Part shown: positions 16,191-22,941 of the stretch, one piece after another | Position numbering within the stretch: the stretch's first letter is position 1 | How the letters are laid out: each line of letters opens with the position of its first letter | Origin: a virus | Strand: one strand, 5' to 3' | Length of the DNA stretch: 26,411 nucleotides | Virus record (IMG/VR): IMGVR_UViG_3300046001_003075 | Span: 1 to 26,411 of that record | Made by a program: the position numbers and the translations under genes | The notes under the pieces: generated by a model | Seen by the model: the letters and a program-made list of their open reading frames with translations, nothing else | Told to the model about the DNA's origin: nothing | The model's database searches: none

Positions 16191-17382
16191 AGGCTGCACT
16201 ACTGAGCTGTGCATTGTTCGAGGCAAGGCATTGGCAAAGGCGATGCTCACGACATGCCAGCGCGGAAATGGACCTGCTGTCGACGCGATGCTACAGAAGG
16301 TCGAGCAGGCGAGAGCGGCAGTCGCAACAAGTCAGCCGGACAGGCACCTACGCAAAGCAGTAGCCACTGCCAGCCACAAGCCATGCCAATCGTGCAACAG
16401 CAAGCCGAAATCAAAACTCGCCCGTGCAGTCGACCGCGTTGTCTCGCTCAAAAATGCAGCCGTCGATTTCATCCAGGACGGAATGGCGGTTGCCACCGCT
16501 GAGCAGCAGGCGAATCGCTCCGCAATCTGTGCCGCGTGTCCGCTCAACAAAGACGGATGGTGCGACGATACCAAAGGCGGATGCGGGTGCAATCTGTCGC
16601 TGAAGGTAATGCCTCGGGCCTCGTATTGTCCGCTTGGTAAGTGGGCGTCGTATCGAGAGGACTACAGACCGCTGGTGAATCCAACTCGAAGCCTGATGTT
16701 TCACTTGTACCCGCTAAAACGTCGCGAGGATGTTTGGAAATGGCATGTGCAGCAGATTCGAAAGCATCAAGACAAGTTTAATGGCAAGATTGTAATCGGC
16801 GTTGGAGTTGATTCATCGACAGCGACAATCGAAGAAGTGCAAAAGCAGTTTGATGGGATTCGAGTCGACAAATGGTTCCGGGCCGAAAACAATAAGCTGG
16901 CTGAGACGTTGACGCACGTAGAGATGTTGTCAGAGCTGCAGACAGACGATACGAACGCGATCATTTTCCGGGCTCACACAAAGGCCGTTACGAAACAGCC
17001 GGGGGCAGTGGAAGAAAAGTGGGCCGAAATACTCTGGGACGGCAACATGGATCTGCCGTCAGTAGAAGATGCCTTGGCGAGTCATCTTGTCTGTGGCGTG
17101 ATGCGATCGCAAACACCGCTAGTAAAGAAAAAGCCCGGTGATTTCTTCTATGCAGGTTCGGCGTACTGGATGCGAGCCAAGGAGGTCTTTGAGCGAGACT
17201 GGCAGTGGAAAGAAGCAAACAGGTGGATTGTTGAGTACGTGCCTGCTCATCTGTTTGCTTTTGCAGAATCTGCCTGCATATTCCATGATTTAGTCCCGTC
17301 CTCGGTGCTCAACCATCAATACTTTGCAGAGCACGTCGACGCCGAATGGAAAGCGTGGAAAGCAGCGAGGGGCATCGAATGA
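16180..17382 (+). CDS. cysteine-cluster protein with glycosyltransferase-like domain
   Basis: This is a 400-residue protein. The N-terminal part is cysteine-rich: GCEGC at residues 2-6, CQSC at 69-72, and a cluster between 117 and 150 (C117, C120, C128, C135, C137, C150), probably binding zinc or an Fe-S cluster. From about residue 170 a second domain starts (LMFHLYPLKRRED, then KIVIGVGVDSS) that resembles GT-A-type glycosyltransferases of the DUF616-like kind, although no clear DxD motif is visible. It overlaps the following GT2-like gene by 4 nt. The pair suggests sugar decoration of virion proteins or of the host surface. The assignment of the C-terminal domain is tentative. Confidence 0.5.
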   Translation: MGCEGCTTELCIVRGKALAKAMLTTCQRGNGPAVDAMLQKVEQARAAVATSQPDRHLRKAVATASHKPCQSCNSKPKSKLARAVDRVVSLKNAAVDFIQDGMAVATAEQQANRSAICAACPLNKDGWCDDTKGGCGCNLSLKVMPRASYCPLGKWASYREDYRPLVNPTRSLMFHLYPLKRREDVWKWHVQQIRKHQDKFNGKIVIGVGVDSSTATIEEVQKQFDGIRVDKWFRAENNKLAETLTHVEMLSELQTDDTNAIIFRAHTKAVTKQPGAVEEKWAEILWDGNMDLPSVEDALASHLVCGVMRSQTPLVKKKPGDFFYAGSAYWMRAKEVFERDWQWKEANRWIVEYVPAHLFAFAESACIFHDLVPSSVLNHQYFAEHVDAEWKAWKAARGIE

Positions 17383-18092
17383 TTCCAGTCTACGTCAACA
17401 CCTTCAACCGCCTCACCACGACGCGCAAGCTGTGCGAACAGATCGCGGCACTCGACAACGCAGTCCCGATCATCGTCGATAACAACTCCACATGGGGGCC
17501 ACTCCTCGATTGGTACGCAAGTGATTGCCCGTTCGAGGTTGTGAGACTCACCGAAAATCTGGGACATCACGCTCCTTGGCGGGCCGGCATCGTCGACAGG
17601 CCCAACAGCGGCTTTTACTGCGTCACTGACTGCGATCTGGACCTAGAAGGCGTCCCGGCCGATCTGATGCAGGTGCTCGCGTTTCCAATGACGTGGCGAC
17701 GGATGCCGGGCGTCGTAAAATCTGGCGTTGCATTGCGAATCGATGACTTGCCACCGTGGCAAACTCAGGTCAAGGAATGGGAGTCGCGATTCTGGCGGCA
17801 TAGCATCGCAGGAAGTTATTACGCGGCTCCAATCGACACAACGCTGGCAATGTATCGAGCGAGCACGCCGCACCGGACGGCAACAAAGGTTGCTGGAGTT
17901 CGGGCTGTTCGTGTCGGAGGCGATTACACGGCGCGGCATATGCCCTGGTATCTCGACCCGACGAATCTGGATGAAGAGAACGCGAACTACTTCGCGACGG
18001 CGAACGATAGTAACTCTTGGCGGCCGGATGGGAATAAGCTCACGTCACGATTTTGCAATTCAGGGAGATGCCATGCACCCCGGCGCGTTTGA
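17379..18092 (+). CDS. family 2-like glycosyltransferase
   Basis: This is a 237-residue protein with a GT-A N-terminus: IPVYVNTFNRLTTTRKL, then VPIIVDNNST, then VVRLTENLGHHAPW. A metal-binding DxD-like segment TDCDLD lies at about residues 83-88. It would transfer a sugar from a nucleotide sugar to an acceptor that cannot be identified here. The ATG at 17379 forms an ATGA overlap with the previous gene. The 3' end overlaps the methyltransferase by 20 nt. It lies at the end of the late operon, so the acceptor may be a virion protein. Confidence 0.75.
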   Translation: MIPVYVNTFNRLTTTRKLCEQIAALDNAVPIIVDNNSTWGPLLDWYASDCPFEVVRLTENLGHHAPWRAGIVDRPNSGFYCVTDCDLDLEGVPADLMQVLAFPMTWRRMPGVVKSGVALRIDDLPPWQTQVKEWESRFWRHSIAGSYYAAPIDTTLAMYRASTPHRTATKVAGVRAVRVGGDYTARHMPWYLDPTNLDEENANYFATANDSNSWRPDGNKLTSRFCNSGRCHAPRRV

Positions 18093-18564
18093 ATTTGTTG
18101 GGCGGTATGCGACGGCCGACGAAATCTCTGTAATAGAGATCGGCAGCCGCGACATCAACGGCAGTGTTCGGGCACACTTTCCCGGAGCCACATGGATCGG
18201 CCTTGATTTGATTGCAGGCCCAGCGGTCGACGTTGTGTGCGATGCGATGGAATACGATCCGACACAGTTGGTCGACATGGTGATCTGCTGCGAGGTGCTT
18301 GAGCACTGCATGACATGGGACTCACTGATTTCCCACGCTGCAAGCTGGCTGAAGCCCGGCGGAAAAATCCTGATCACATGCGGCGGTCCCGGCAGAGATC
18401 CGCACTCAGCAATTGACGGCGGGGCATTGCAGGTCGACGAACACTACGGCAACATCAGTCAGGACCAGCTTGCAGAGGAGCTTCATTACGCAGGATTCGT
18501 CGGAATCGACGTGAGCGGCAATGAACACTGGCGAGACACTTACGCGGTGGCGTGGAAATTGTAG
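18073..18564 (+). CDS. SAM-dependent methyltransferase (class I)
   Basis: This is a 163-residue protein with motif I at residues 22-27 (EIGSRD), the acidic residue after strand 2 (GLDL), and EVLEH at 74-78, the usual signature of small class I methyltransferases of the Methyltransf_11 type. ATG 18073 has AGGGAGA upstream, overlapping the glycosyltransferase end. The pairing with two glycosyltransferase-like genes suggests methylation of a sugar or of a small-molecule precursor, not of DNA. It is the last gene before the hairpin at 18616-18664. Confidence 0.75.
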   Translation: MHPGAFEFVGRYATADEISVIEIGSRDINGSVRAHFPGATWIGLDLIAGPAVDVVCDAMEYDPTQLVDMVICCEVLEHCMTWDSLISHAASWLKPGGKILITCGGPGRDPHSAIDGGALQVDEHYGNISQDQLAEELHYAGFVGIDVSGNEHWRDTYAVAWKL

Positions 18565-18615
18565 GCAAGACCGTCATAGCCAAGGCAAGCCGAGCGGATA
18601 AATAGCAAGGCAGCC

Positions 18616-18664
18616 AAACGCAGTCTGGGAACAGCCATCTTGATCGGGGTGGCTGTCTGCGTTT
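18616..18664 (+). terminator. large two-part hairpin at end of late operon
   Basis: AAACGCAG (18616-18623) pairs with CTGCGTTT (18657-18664), and inside it ACAGCCA (18631-18637) pairs with TGGCTGT (18650-18656), giving 15 bp with a 7-nt asymmetric bulge. The T-run after it is short (GTTTCTG), so termination may be weak or factor-assisted. It lies 52 nt after the methyltransferase stop. Confidence 0.6.
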
Positions 18665-18670
18665 CTGCAC

Positions 18671-18698
18671 TTGATTCTGGCGCGACGGGTGCTATCAT
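18671..18698 (+). promoter_or_regulatory. sigma70-like promoter with extended -10
   Basis: TTGATT (18671-18676) and TATCAT (18693-18698) are separated by 16 nt, and TGC directly precedes the -10 element (an extended -10). Transcription should start near 18705 and run into the structured leader and the ParB-like gene. Confidence 0.6.
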
Positions 18699-18704
18699 AG
18701 AATC

Positions 18705-18820
18705 AACGTCACACGGTCAGGTGTGATATGTCAGTAAGTTTTCCGGGCTGTAAACCCGGACTGCCTAAGCCCGCCGCAAGTCTGACCGCTTGCGTGCGGG
18801 TTTTGCATTTGGAGATTTGC
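18705..18820 (+). ncRNA. structured leader RNA with kissing-loop potential and terminator
   Basis: Three hairpins lie between the promoter and the ParB-like start. H1 is CACAC/GTGTG (18710-18725) with loop GGTCAG. H2 is CCGGG/CCCGG (18743-18759). H3 is CCCGCCGCAAG (18770-18780) with CTTGCG and GCGGG (18789-18800, one bulged T), followed by TTTT (18801-18804), and so is an intrinsic terminator. Loop H3 contains CTGACC (18782-18787), the exact complement of loop H1. GGGCT (18745-18749) can also pair with AGCCC (18768-18772), which would break H3. It is either a cis-acting attenuator or a roughly 100-nt small RNA. Confidence 0.6.
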
Positions 18821-19831
18821 ATGTTTACCACAGATAGCAGGACAGAGAATTTTCTGACTGCAATGGGAATTAAGTACGAGTATTGCAACGGGTTACGGCT
18901 GCCTGATGACTTCGCAAAAGGATGGAACACCGAGAACATTGGCAGGCCGGTTGCGGTGAGAGAAGATGCTGTTTTGGAATATGCAGCGTTGATGGAAGCG
19001 GGATCGGCTGCACCGGCACCGATTCTATGCAAGACGGAAGACGGGCTGCGGGTTTTGGATGGAGTTCAGCGATTGTCAGCGGCGGAACTGCAGCAGACAA
19101 CCAGAATTTCTGCCTATGTCGTTTCGACCGACAATGAGGATTCACTGGCTTCCATTCGTGTTCTTGCAAACGCACGAATGCAGGGCAGGGCAGAACCGGC
19201 AGAATGGACGCGACGACGGGCAGTTGAAGTGCTTGTCGTCGGCAGGGGAATGAGTGCGGCAGAAGTCGCCAAAATGGGCGGATGGAAAACAGCGGATGTC
19301 AAACGCATTGCGGACGCAATTGAATTGCAGTCAAGAATTTGCCACATCGGAGGGCCGGAACTGTCCGACGCAATGCTGGCAGAGTTGCGACCGTTTATTG
19401 AAAAGGGGCCAGTCCTTGAGCAGGCATCGCAGCCGGTGACAGGGTTTCTGCAGACTCTGAAGCAGTCGCGAATGTCGGCTACGGACGCAACGCCTTACAT
19501 TGAATCATTTTTTGGATCTCTGCCAAAGTCTGCAAACCCGCACAAGGTCTACGCAGACCGGCTGGAGGAATTGCACGAAGACCCGGAAATTCGCTCACGG
19601 ATTACAGGCAGGCAGTGTGCAGAGCTGCCGAAGGATGTCGTGCTGCTTCGAACGCTGAAGACAGCAGAAACTGTGATTGACCACATTTTGACGCATGGCG
19701 AGCGAGTGCCAAACGTCGATGAATTCTTTCGGCTGCTGAATCGACTGGAGACAAAACTGAAATCGATTGCACCAAACAAGGCGGCACAGACTGTTCGCGT
19801 TCCTGCTGATATGTGGAGTGACAAACGATGA
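18821..19831 (+). CDS. ParB-like nuclease-fold DNA-binding protein
   Basis: This is a 336-residue protein. Residues about 50-100 form a ParB/Srx-type domain, with DGVQRLSAAE at 80-89 and a following strand (RISAYVVS). A helix-turn-helix-like segment follows at about 143-170 (MSAAEVAKMGGWKTADVKRI). The C-terminal half is helical and unrecognised. Such phage proteins bind DNA in partition, transcription control or replication. No ParA is in the window. ATG 18821 (GGAG 18811-18814, 6 nt upstream) is preferred over ATG 18728, because the first 31 codons of the longer form lie in leader hairpins. The gene overlaps the next one in ATGA. Confidence 0.7.
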   Translation: MFTTDSRTENFLTAMGIKYEYCNGLRLPDDFAKGWNTENIGRPVAVREDAVLEYAALMEAGSAAPAPILCKTEDGLRVLDGVQRLSAAELQQTTRISAYVVSTDNEDSLASIRVLANARMQGRAEPAEWTRRRAVEVLVVGRGMSAAEVAKMGGWKTADVKRIADAIELQSRICHIGGPELSDAMLAELRPFIEKGPVLEQASQPVTGFLQTLKQSRMSATDATPYIESFFGSLPKSANPHKVYADRLEELHEDPEIRSRITGRQCAELPKDVVLLRTLKTAETVIDHILTHGERVPNVDEFFRLLNRLETKLKSIAPNKAAQTVRVPADMWSDKR

Positions 19832-20598
19832 GCGTTTCGCAAGTAAAAAAACGGTTTGCTGAAATGGAGTCATATCTCGGCAGGGACAAGGAAGCGTTGC
19901 GGCGTCTGAAGTTGTTGAAAGATGACGTGAACGTGCTAAGAACGTCGCTGGCGGCGGCAGAAGAAAAGGCAGTGGAAGCTGAGACAGTGAAGGAGGCTGC
20001 TAGGAAACGGGCAGATGAGGCTGAGGCTGAGGCTGAGGCAATGAGACTCGATAATCAGAAAATGCGGGATGTCCATAGATGTATGGAAGCGAAGCTTCGC
20101 AATGTGGAATTTCAGGCATTGCGGCAAGAGGCTGATGAGAGCGATATGGACGAATATGATGATACGGTGCCTACAGGTGATGGCGTTGAGGCAAAAAAAC
20201 TAATGAAAGCATTGCGACGGCAATTGCCTCAATGCCCTCAATTGACAGCCAAGGAATCTGCTAGACATTGCCCGGCGTTTATTCGACAGGGATTCTCTAG
20301 GGGCTGGTCACACAGAGATATTTGGACCCTTGGCGCATCAGTTGCAATAATTGCAGCACACGAAGGCGGCGTAACTATCATTGATCCAATAGGCACGGAC
20401 TTCGGAGGAAAGGACAAGAAAATAGGAGAGGGAATGGGAGGGGCTTTTATCCGGTGGTTTATGAAAAACTTTAAGGAGCGAGATCCCAGTTTGCCAAAGC
20501 CTAAGGTTTATTTCGGGAGTCGCGGTGCCCCAGCAGAATTGATTGAACCAGAAAGGTTAGAAGAACTCGCCACCGTTGGACCAGAACCCAGCAAATAG
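19828..20598 (+). CDS. coiled-coil protein of unknown function
   Basis: This is a 256-residue protein. Residues 1-105 form a long charged coiled coil, including an Ala-Glu repeat encoded by four GAGGCT-like hexamers (20017-20040). Residues about 125-235 form a compact domain with Trp and Gly residues (FIRQGFSRGWSHRDIWTLG) that I do not recognise. It is translated by ATGA coupling from the ParB-like gene, so the two probably work together. Confidence 0.65.
   Translation: MSVSQVKKRFAEMESYLGRDKEALRRLKLLKDDVNVLRTSLAAAEEKAVEAETVKEAARKRADEAEAEAEAMRLDNQKMRDVHRCMEAKLRNVEFQALRQEADESDMDEYDDTVPTGDGVEAKKLMKALRRQLPQCPQLTAKESARHCPAFIRQGFSRGWSHRDIWTLGASVAIIAAHEGGVTIIDPIGTDFGGKDKKIGEGMGGAFIRWFMKNFKERDPSLPKPKVYFGSRGAPAELIEPERLEELATVGPEPSK
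20017..20040 (+). repeat. (GAGGCT)4-like hexanucleotide repeat
   Basis: Three exact GAGGCT units plus one GAGGCA lie in frame and encode Glu-Ala pairs in the coiled coil. Copy changes would lengthen the coil without a frame change. Confidence 0.8.
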
Positions 20599-21062
20599 CC
20601 TTGACCGACTTCGTGGGTGTGGTAATGTGCGTTTGCTGTTCGGCGTGGAAACCGAGTAGCGACGATCAAATGGCAAAACGAATTGATTATTGGGCCGCAT
20701 CTCCCTTACACTGATGCACCGCGATTTGATCGTCGCACAATCCACAATGACAGCCAGAGCAGCAATGCCCTGGCTGTCGGCGTTTGGTGAGTGCAGAAAA
20801 GGTCGTTGTCTTGGTGGTAACTGGACACAGAAATACCGCCGCTGTGAAATTCGTCGCAAACTGCGTGAGGCGTTTAATTCTGGGCAACGTCCAAACTGAC
20901 GACCCAGACAGATCCAGAGCCCTCGGTCACTGTTGCACGAAACACCAAGACAGGCTGAATCCGAAGAGATCCAATATAGGATCTGGATAAAGTGGCGGTA
21001 TGCGCAAAGAGATATCTCAGTAAAACACGGGCAAAACAAAATCTTTTCCACAATCCAGCAAA
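20599..21062 (+). other. gene-poor region with inverted repeats
   Basis: No convincing gene was found in 464 nt. The region contains a 13-bp perfect inverted repeat (GCGACGATCAAAT, 20659-20671, with its complement at 20724-20736, 52-nt spacer) and a 9-bp hairpin (GACAGCCAG 20749-20757 with CTGGCTGTC 20770-20778). It also has a short dyad AGATCC/GGATCT (20967-20984), the palindrome GAGATATCTC (21009-21018) and one DnaA-box-like TTTTCCACA (21044-21052). It may hold a structured transcript, a terminator, or a replication or partition site. A possible 50-codon frame from ATG 20748 (with CRKGRC) is too weak to call. Confidence 0.5.
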
Positions 21063-21106
21063 ATGATATCACCACGCATTGACGCCCATGCCGATAGTGA
21101 TATCAT
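21063..21106 (+). promoter_or_regulatory. promoter overlapped by operator-like dyad
   Basis: ATGATATCAC (21063-21072) and GTGATATCAT (21097-21106) form a perfect 10-bp inverted repeat, and each arm contains the palindrome TGATATCA. A promoter, TTGACG (21079-21084), 16 nt, TATCAT (21101-21106), lies between and within them, so a protein bound to the right arm would cover the -10 element. It drives the following regulatory genes. Confidence 0.6.
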
Positions 21107-21146
21107 GCCCGCACCGAGACGCAAAACACTGGTAAGGAAAAGAACG

Positions 21147-21305
21147 ATGAGCTACTCAAAAGCATGTGAAATTTTGGGCTATACGACGCCAAAGTCTGTT
21201 GACGCAAACGCACGATTGGCTCGCATTAGACTAAGCGTGTTGCCGGTTGGCTCTCCTTTGCGTTATGCGGTTGCATGTGACGTTTTGATTAAAGCAGCGA
21301 GGTAA
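21147..21305 (+). CDS. small helix-turn-helix-like protein
   Basis: This is a 52-residue protein. YSKACEILGYTTPKSVDANARL resembles the first helices of an excisionase or MerR-like winged helix, and a short strand pair seems to follow. AAGGAAAAG lies before ATG 21147; an in-frame ATG at 21063 lies inside the operator and is less likely. It is the first gene after the operator-like promoter, so it may be a regulator, perhaps autoregulatory. Confidence 0.55.
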   Translation: MSYSKACEILGYTTPKSVDANARLARIRLSVLPVGSPLRYAVACDVLIKAAR

Positions 21306-21310
21306 TTGAA

Positions 21311-21466
21311 GTGAAAAAGAAAGTTAAAGGCAATCCTCAACTGCTGCTGCGTGTTCCGCCGGAACTGCAAAAGCCTTTGGCGGATGAATCAGCAAAGACC
21401 GGCGAAAGTCGGCAGGGCGTGTTGTGGCGGATCGCGGCAAAGTATTTTAAGGGGCGGAAAGCGTGA
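21311..21466 (+). CDS. ribbon-helix-helix-like mini protein
   Basis: This 51-residue open frame starts at GTG 21311. It has a short strand (QLLLRVPPEL) followed by two helices (KPLADESAKTGES, then GVLWRIAAKYF), the pattern of Arc/CopG ribbon-helix-helix DNA-binding proteins. It overlaps the helicase GTG start by 4 nt and lies 5 nt after the previous stop, so it is part of the same unit. Confidence 0.6.
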   Translation: MKKKVKGNPQLLLRVPPELQKPLADESAKTGESRQGVLWRIAAKYFKGRKA

Positions 21467-22941
21467 GAATTGATTTCAATACACGTTCAGCAGAAGACTA
21501 TGCACGTTTTCTAGCTGTACGCAAATGCCCGATCTACCAGTTCAAGGGATCGGCCGCAATTGTCCCTGACGAATACGCCTCACTCGTCGGAGTGAAGTCA
21601 AAGCGAAAGACGGGCAAGAAATACACTCCGGCCGTCAACCTGTTCGACTACCAGGCAGACATTGTTCGGATCGCTGTTGAGCGTCGCAAGTATGCTATTT
21701 TTGCTGACTGCGGACTTGGAAAAACGTTAATGCTTCTGGAGTTCGCTCGCCACTGTGCTGAGCAAACAAAAGGCAAAGTGCTAATCGTTTCCCCGTTGAT
21801 GGTGTGTCGTCAGACAGTGGAAGAGGCATTGCGATGGTACGGAGAAGCGTTCCCGATCGGTCGAGTCAAAGCCGCTGATTTACAGGAATGGCTGACCGCC
21901 ACAAATGGGCTACAAATCGGAATCACAAACTATGAAGCGATCCGCGAAGATCTTGCGCCGGGGAAACTGACTGGCCTGATTCTCGACGAATCATCCATGC
22001 TTAAAAGCCATTACGGGGCATGGGGCACGCGGCTAATCGAATTGGGCCGAGGACTTGATTGGAAATTGTGCGCGACAGGAACGCCAGCTCCGAACGATCG
22101 AATCGAGTTTGCGAATCATGCGGTACTGTTGGATCGTGCGAAAACCGTCAATGAGTTTCTCGCCACATACTTCATTAATCGCGGCGAAACGCAAAACCGA
22201 TGGGAACTCAAGCCGCACGCATTAAAGCCGTTCTATAGGTCGCTTGCTGACTGGTCGATCTTTCTGACGAATCCAGCCACTTACGGATGGAAAGATAACG
22301 TTGGCGTCACTCCGCCAATCAATATCCACATCGATCACATCGATCTGACAGACGAACAACGCAAGGCTGCTCAGAGTGTTACTGGCTCGCTGATCACGAA
22401 CAACATCGGCGGCATTGGCGATCGTGGCAAGCTGTCACAGATCGCAAAAGGTAAGGGCGGAATAGCATCACTCAAGCCTGCATTTATTCGATCACAAGTC
22501 GAGAGTTGGCCAGATGAATCGACAATCATTTGGTGTCACTACAACGACGAGCAAGAACAGATGGAAAAACTGTTTCCTGAAGCCGTTAGCGTTTCCGGTG
22601 ACACGAAAGAAGCAGACCGGGAAGCGGCGGTTGATGCGTTTAAATCAGGCCGCGTCAAAGTGCTAATCACGAAGCCAAAGATTCTTGGGTTCGGCTTGAA
22701 TCTACAGGTCTGCACTCGGCAAATCTTTAGCGGCATAAAGGACTCCTATGAAGAGTTCTATCAGGCCGTTAAGCGATCGAATCGTATCGGTTCCACAAAG
22801 CCTCTCAATGTCCATATTCCAGTGACGGAGCTGGAAGTTCCATTTGTTGACAACGTGCTGCGCAAAGCCGGTCGAGTTCAACAGGACACGGAAGAGCAGG
22901 AAGCACTTTTCAAGGAGATTGGCCATGCATGTTTTCGATGA
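21463..22941 (+). CDS. SNF2-like superfamily 2 helicase
   Basis: This 492-residue ATPase would translocate on DNA. The motifs are clear: I at 82-88 (CGLGKT), II at 175-178 (DESS in place of DEAH, common in phage SNF2-like proteins), III at 205-208 (TGTP), V near GFGLNL, and VI at 438-443 (RSNRIG). The length matches the compact phage form without accessory domains. The GTG start overlaps the previous stop by 4 nt. The 3' end overlaps the methyltransferase by 17 nt. A role in replication, recombination or anti-restriction is possible. Confidence 0.9.
   Translation: MRIDFNTRSAEDYARFLAVRKCPIYQFKGSAAIVPDEYASLVGVKSKRKTGKKYTPAVNLFDYQADIVRIAVERRKYAIFADCGLGKTLMLLEFARHCAEQTKGKVLIVSPLMVCRQTVEEALRWYGEAFPIGRVKAADLQEWLTATNGLQIGITNYEAIREDLAPGKLTGLILDESSMLKSHYGAWGTRLIELGRGLDWKLCATGTPAPNDRIEFANHAVLLDRAKTVNEFLATYFINRGETQNRWELKPHALKPFYRSLADWSIFLTNPATYGWKDNVGVTPPINIHIDHIDLTDEQRKAAQSVTGSLITNNIGGIGDRGKLSQIAKGKGGIASLKPAFIRSQVESWPDESTIIWCHYNDEQEQMEKLFPEAVSVSGDTKEADREAAVDAFKSGRVKVLITKPKILGFGLNLQVCTRQIFSGIKDSYEEFYQAVKRSNRIGSTKPLNVHIPVTELEVPFVDNVLRKAGRVQQDTEEQEALFKEIGHACFR

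Noticed and set aside
18728-18820. N-terminal extension of the ParB-like protein from ATG 18728
   Set aside because: The stretch folds into two hairpins and a terminator and its translation is not protein-like. ATG 18821 has its own ribosome binding site.
20748-20899. Possible 50-codon gene with a CRKGRC motif
   Set aside because: It has no ribosome binding site, its start lies in a hairpin, and a second frame (from GTG 20787) is equally open. It may be real, but the evidence is insufficient.
20557-21075. Reverse-strand open frame of 172 codons
   Set aside because: Composition is unlike protein (many Cys, Arg and Ser, no pattern), it overlaps the coiled-coil gene end, and no start signal is visible.
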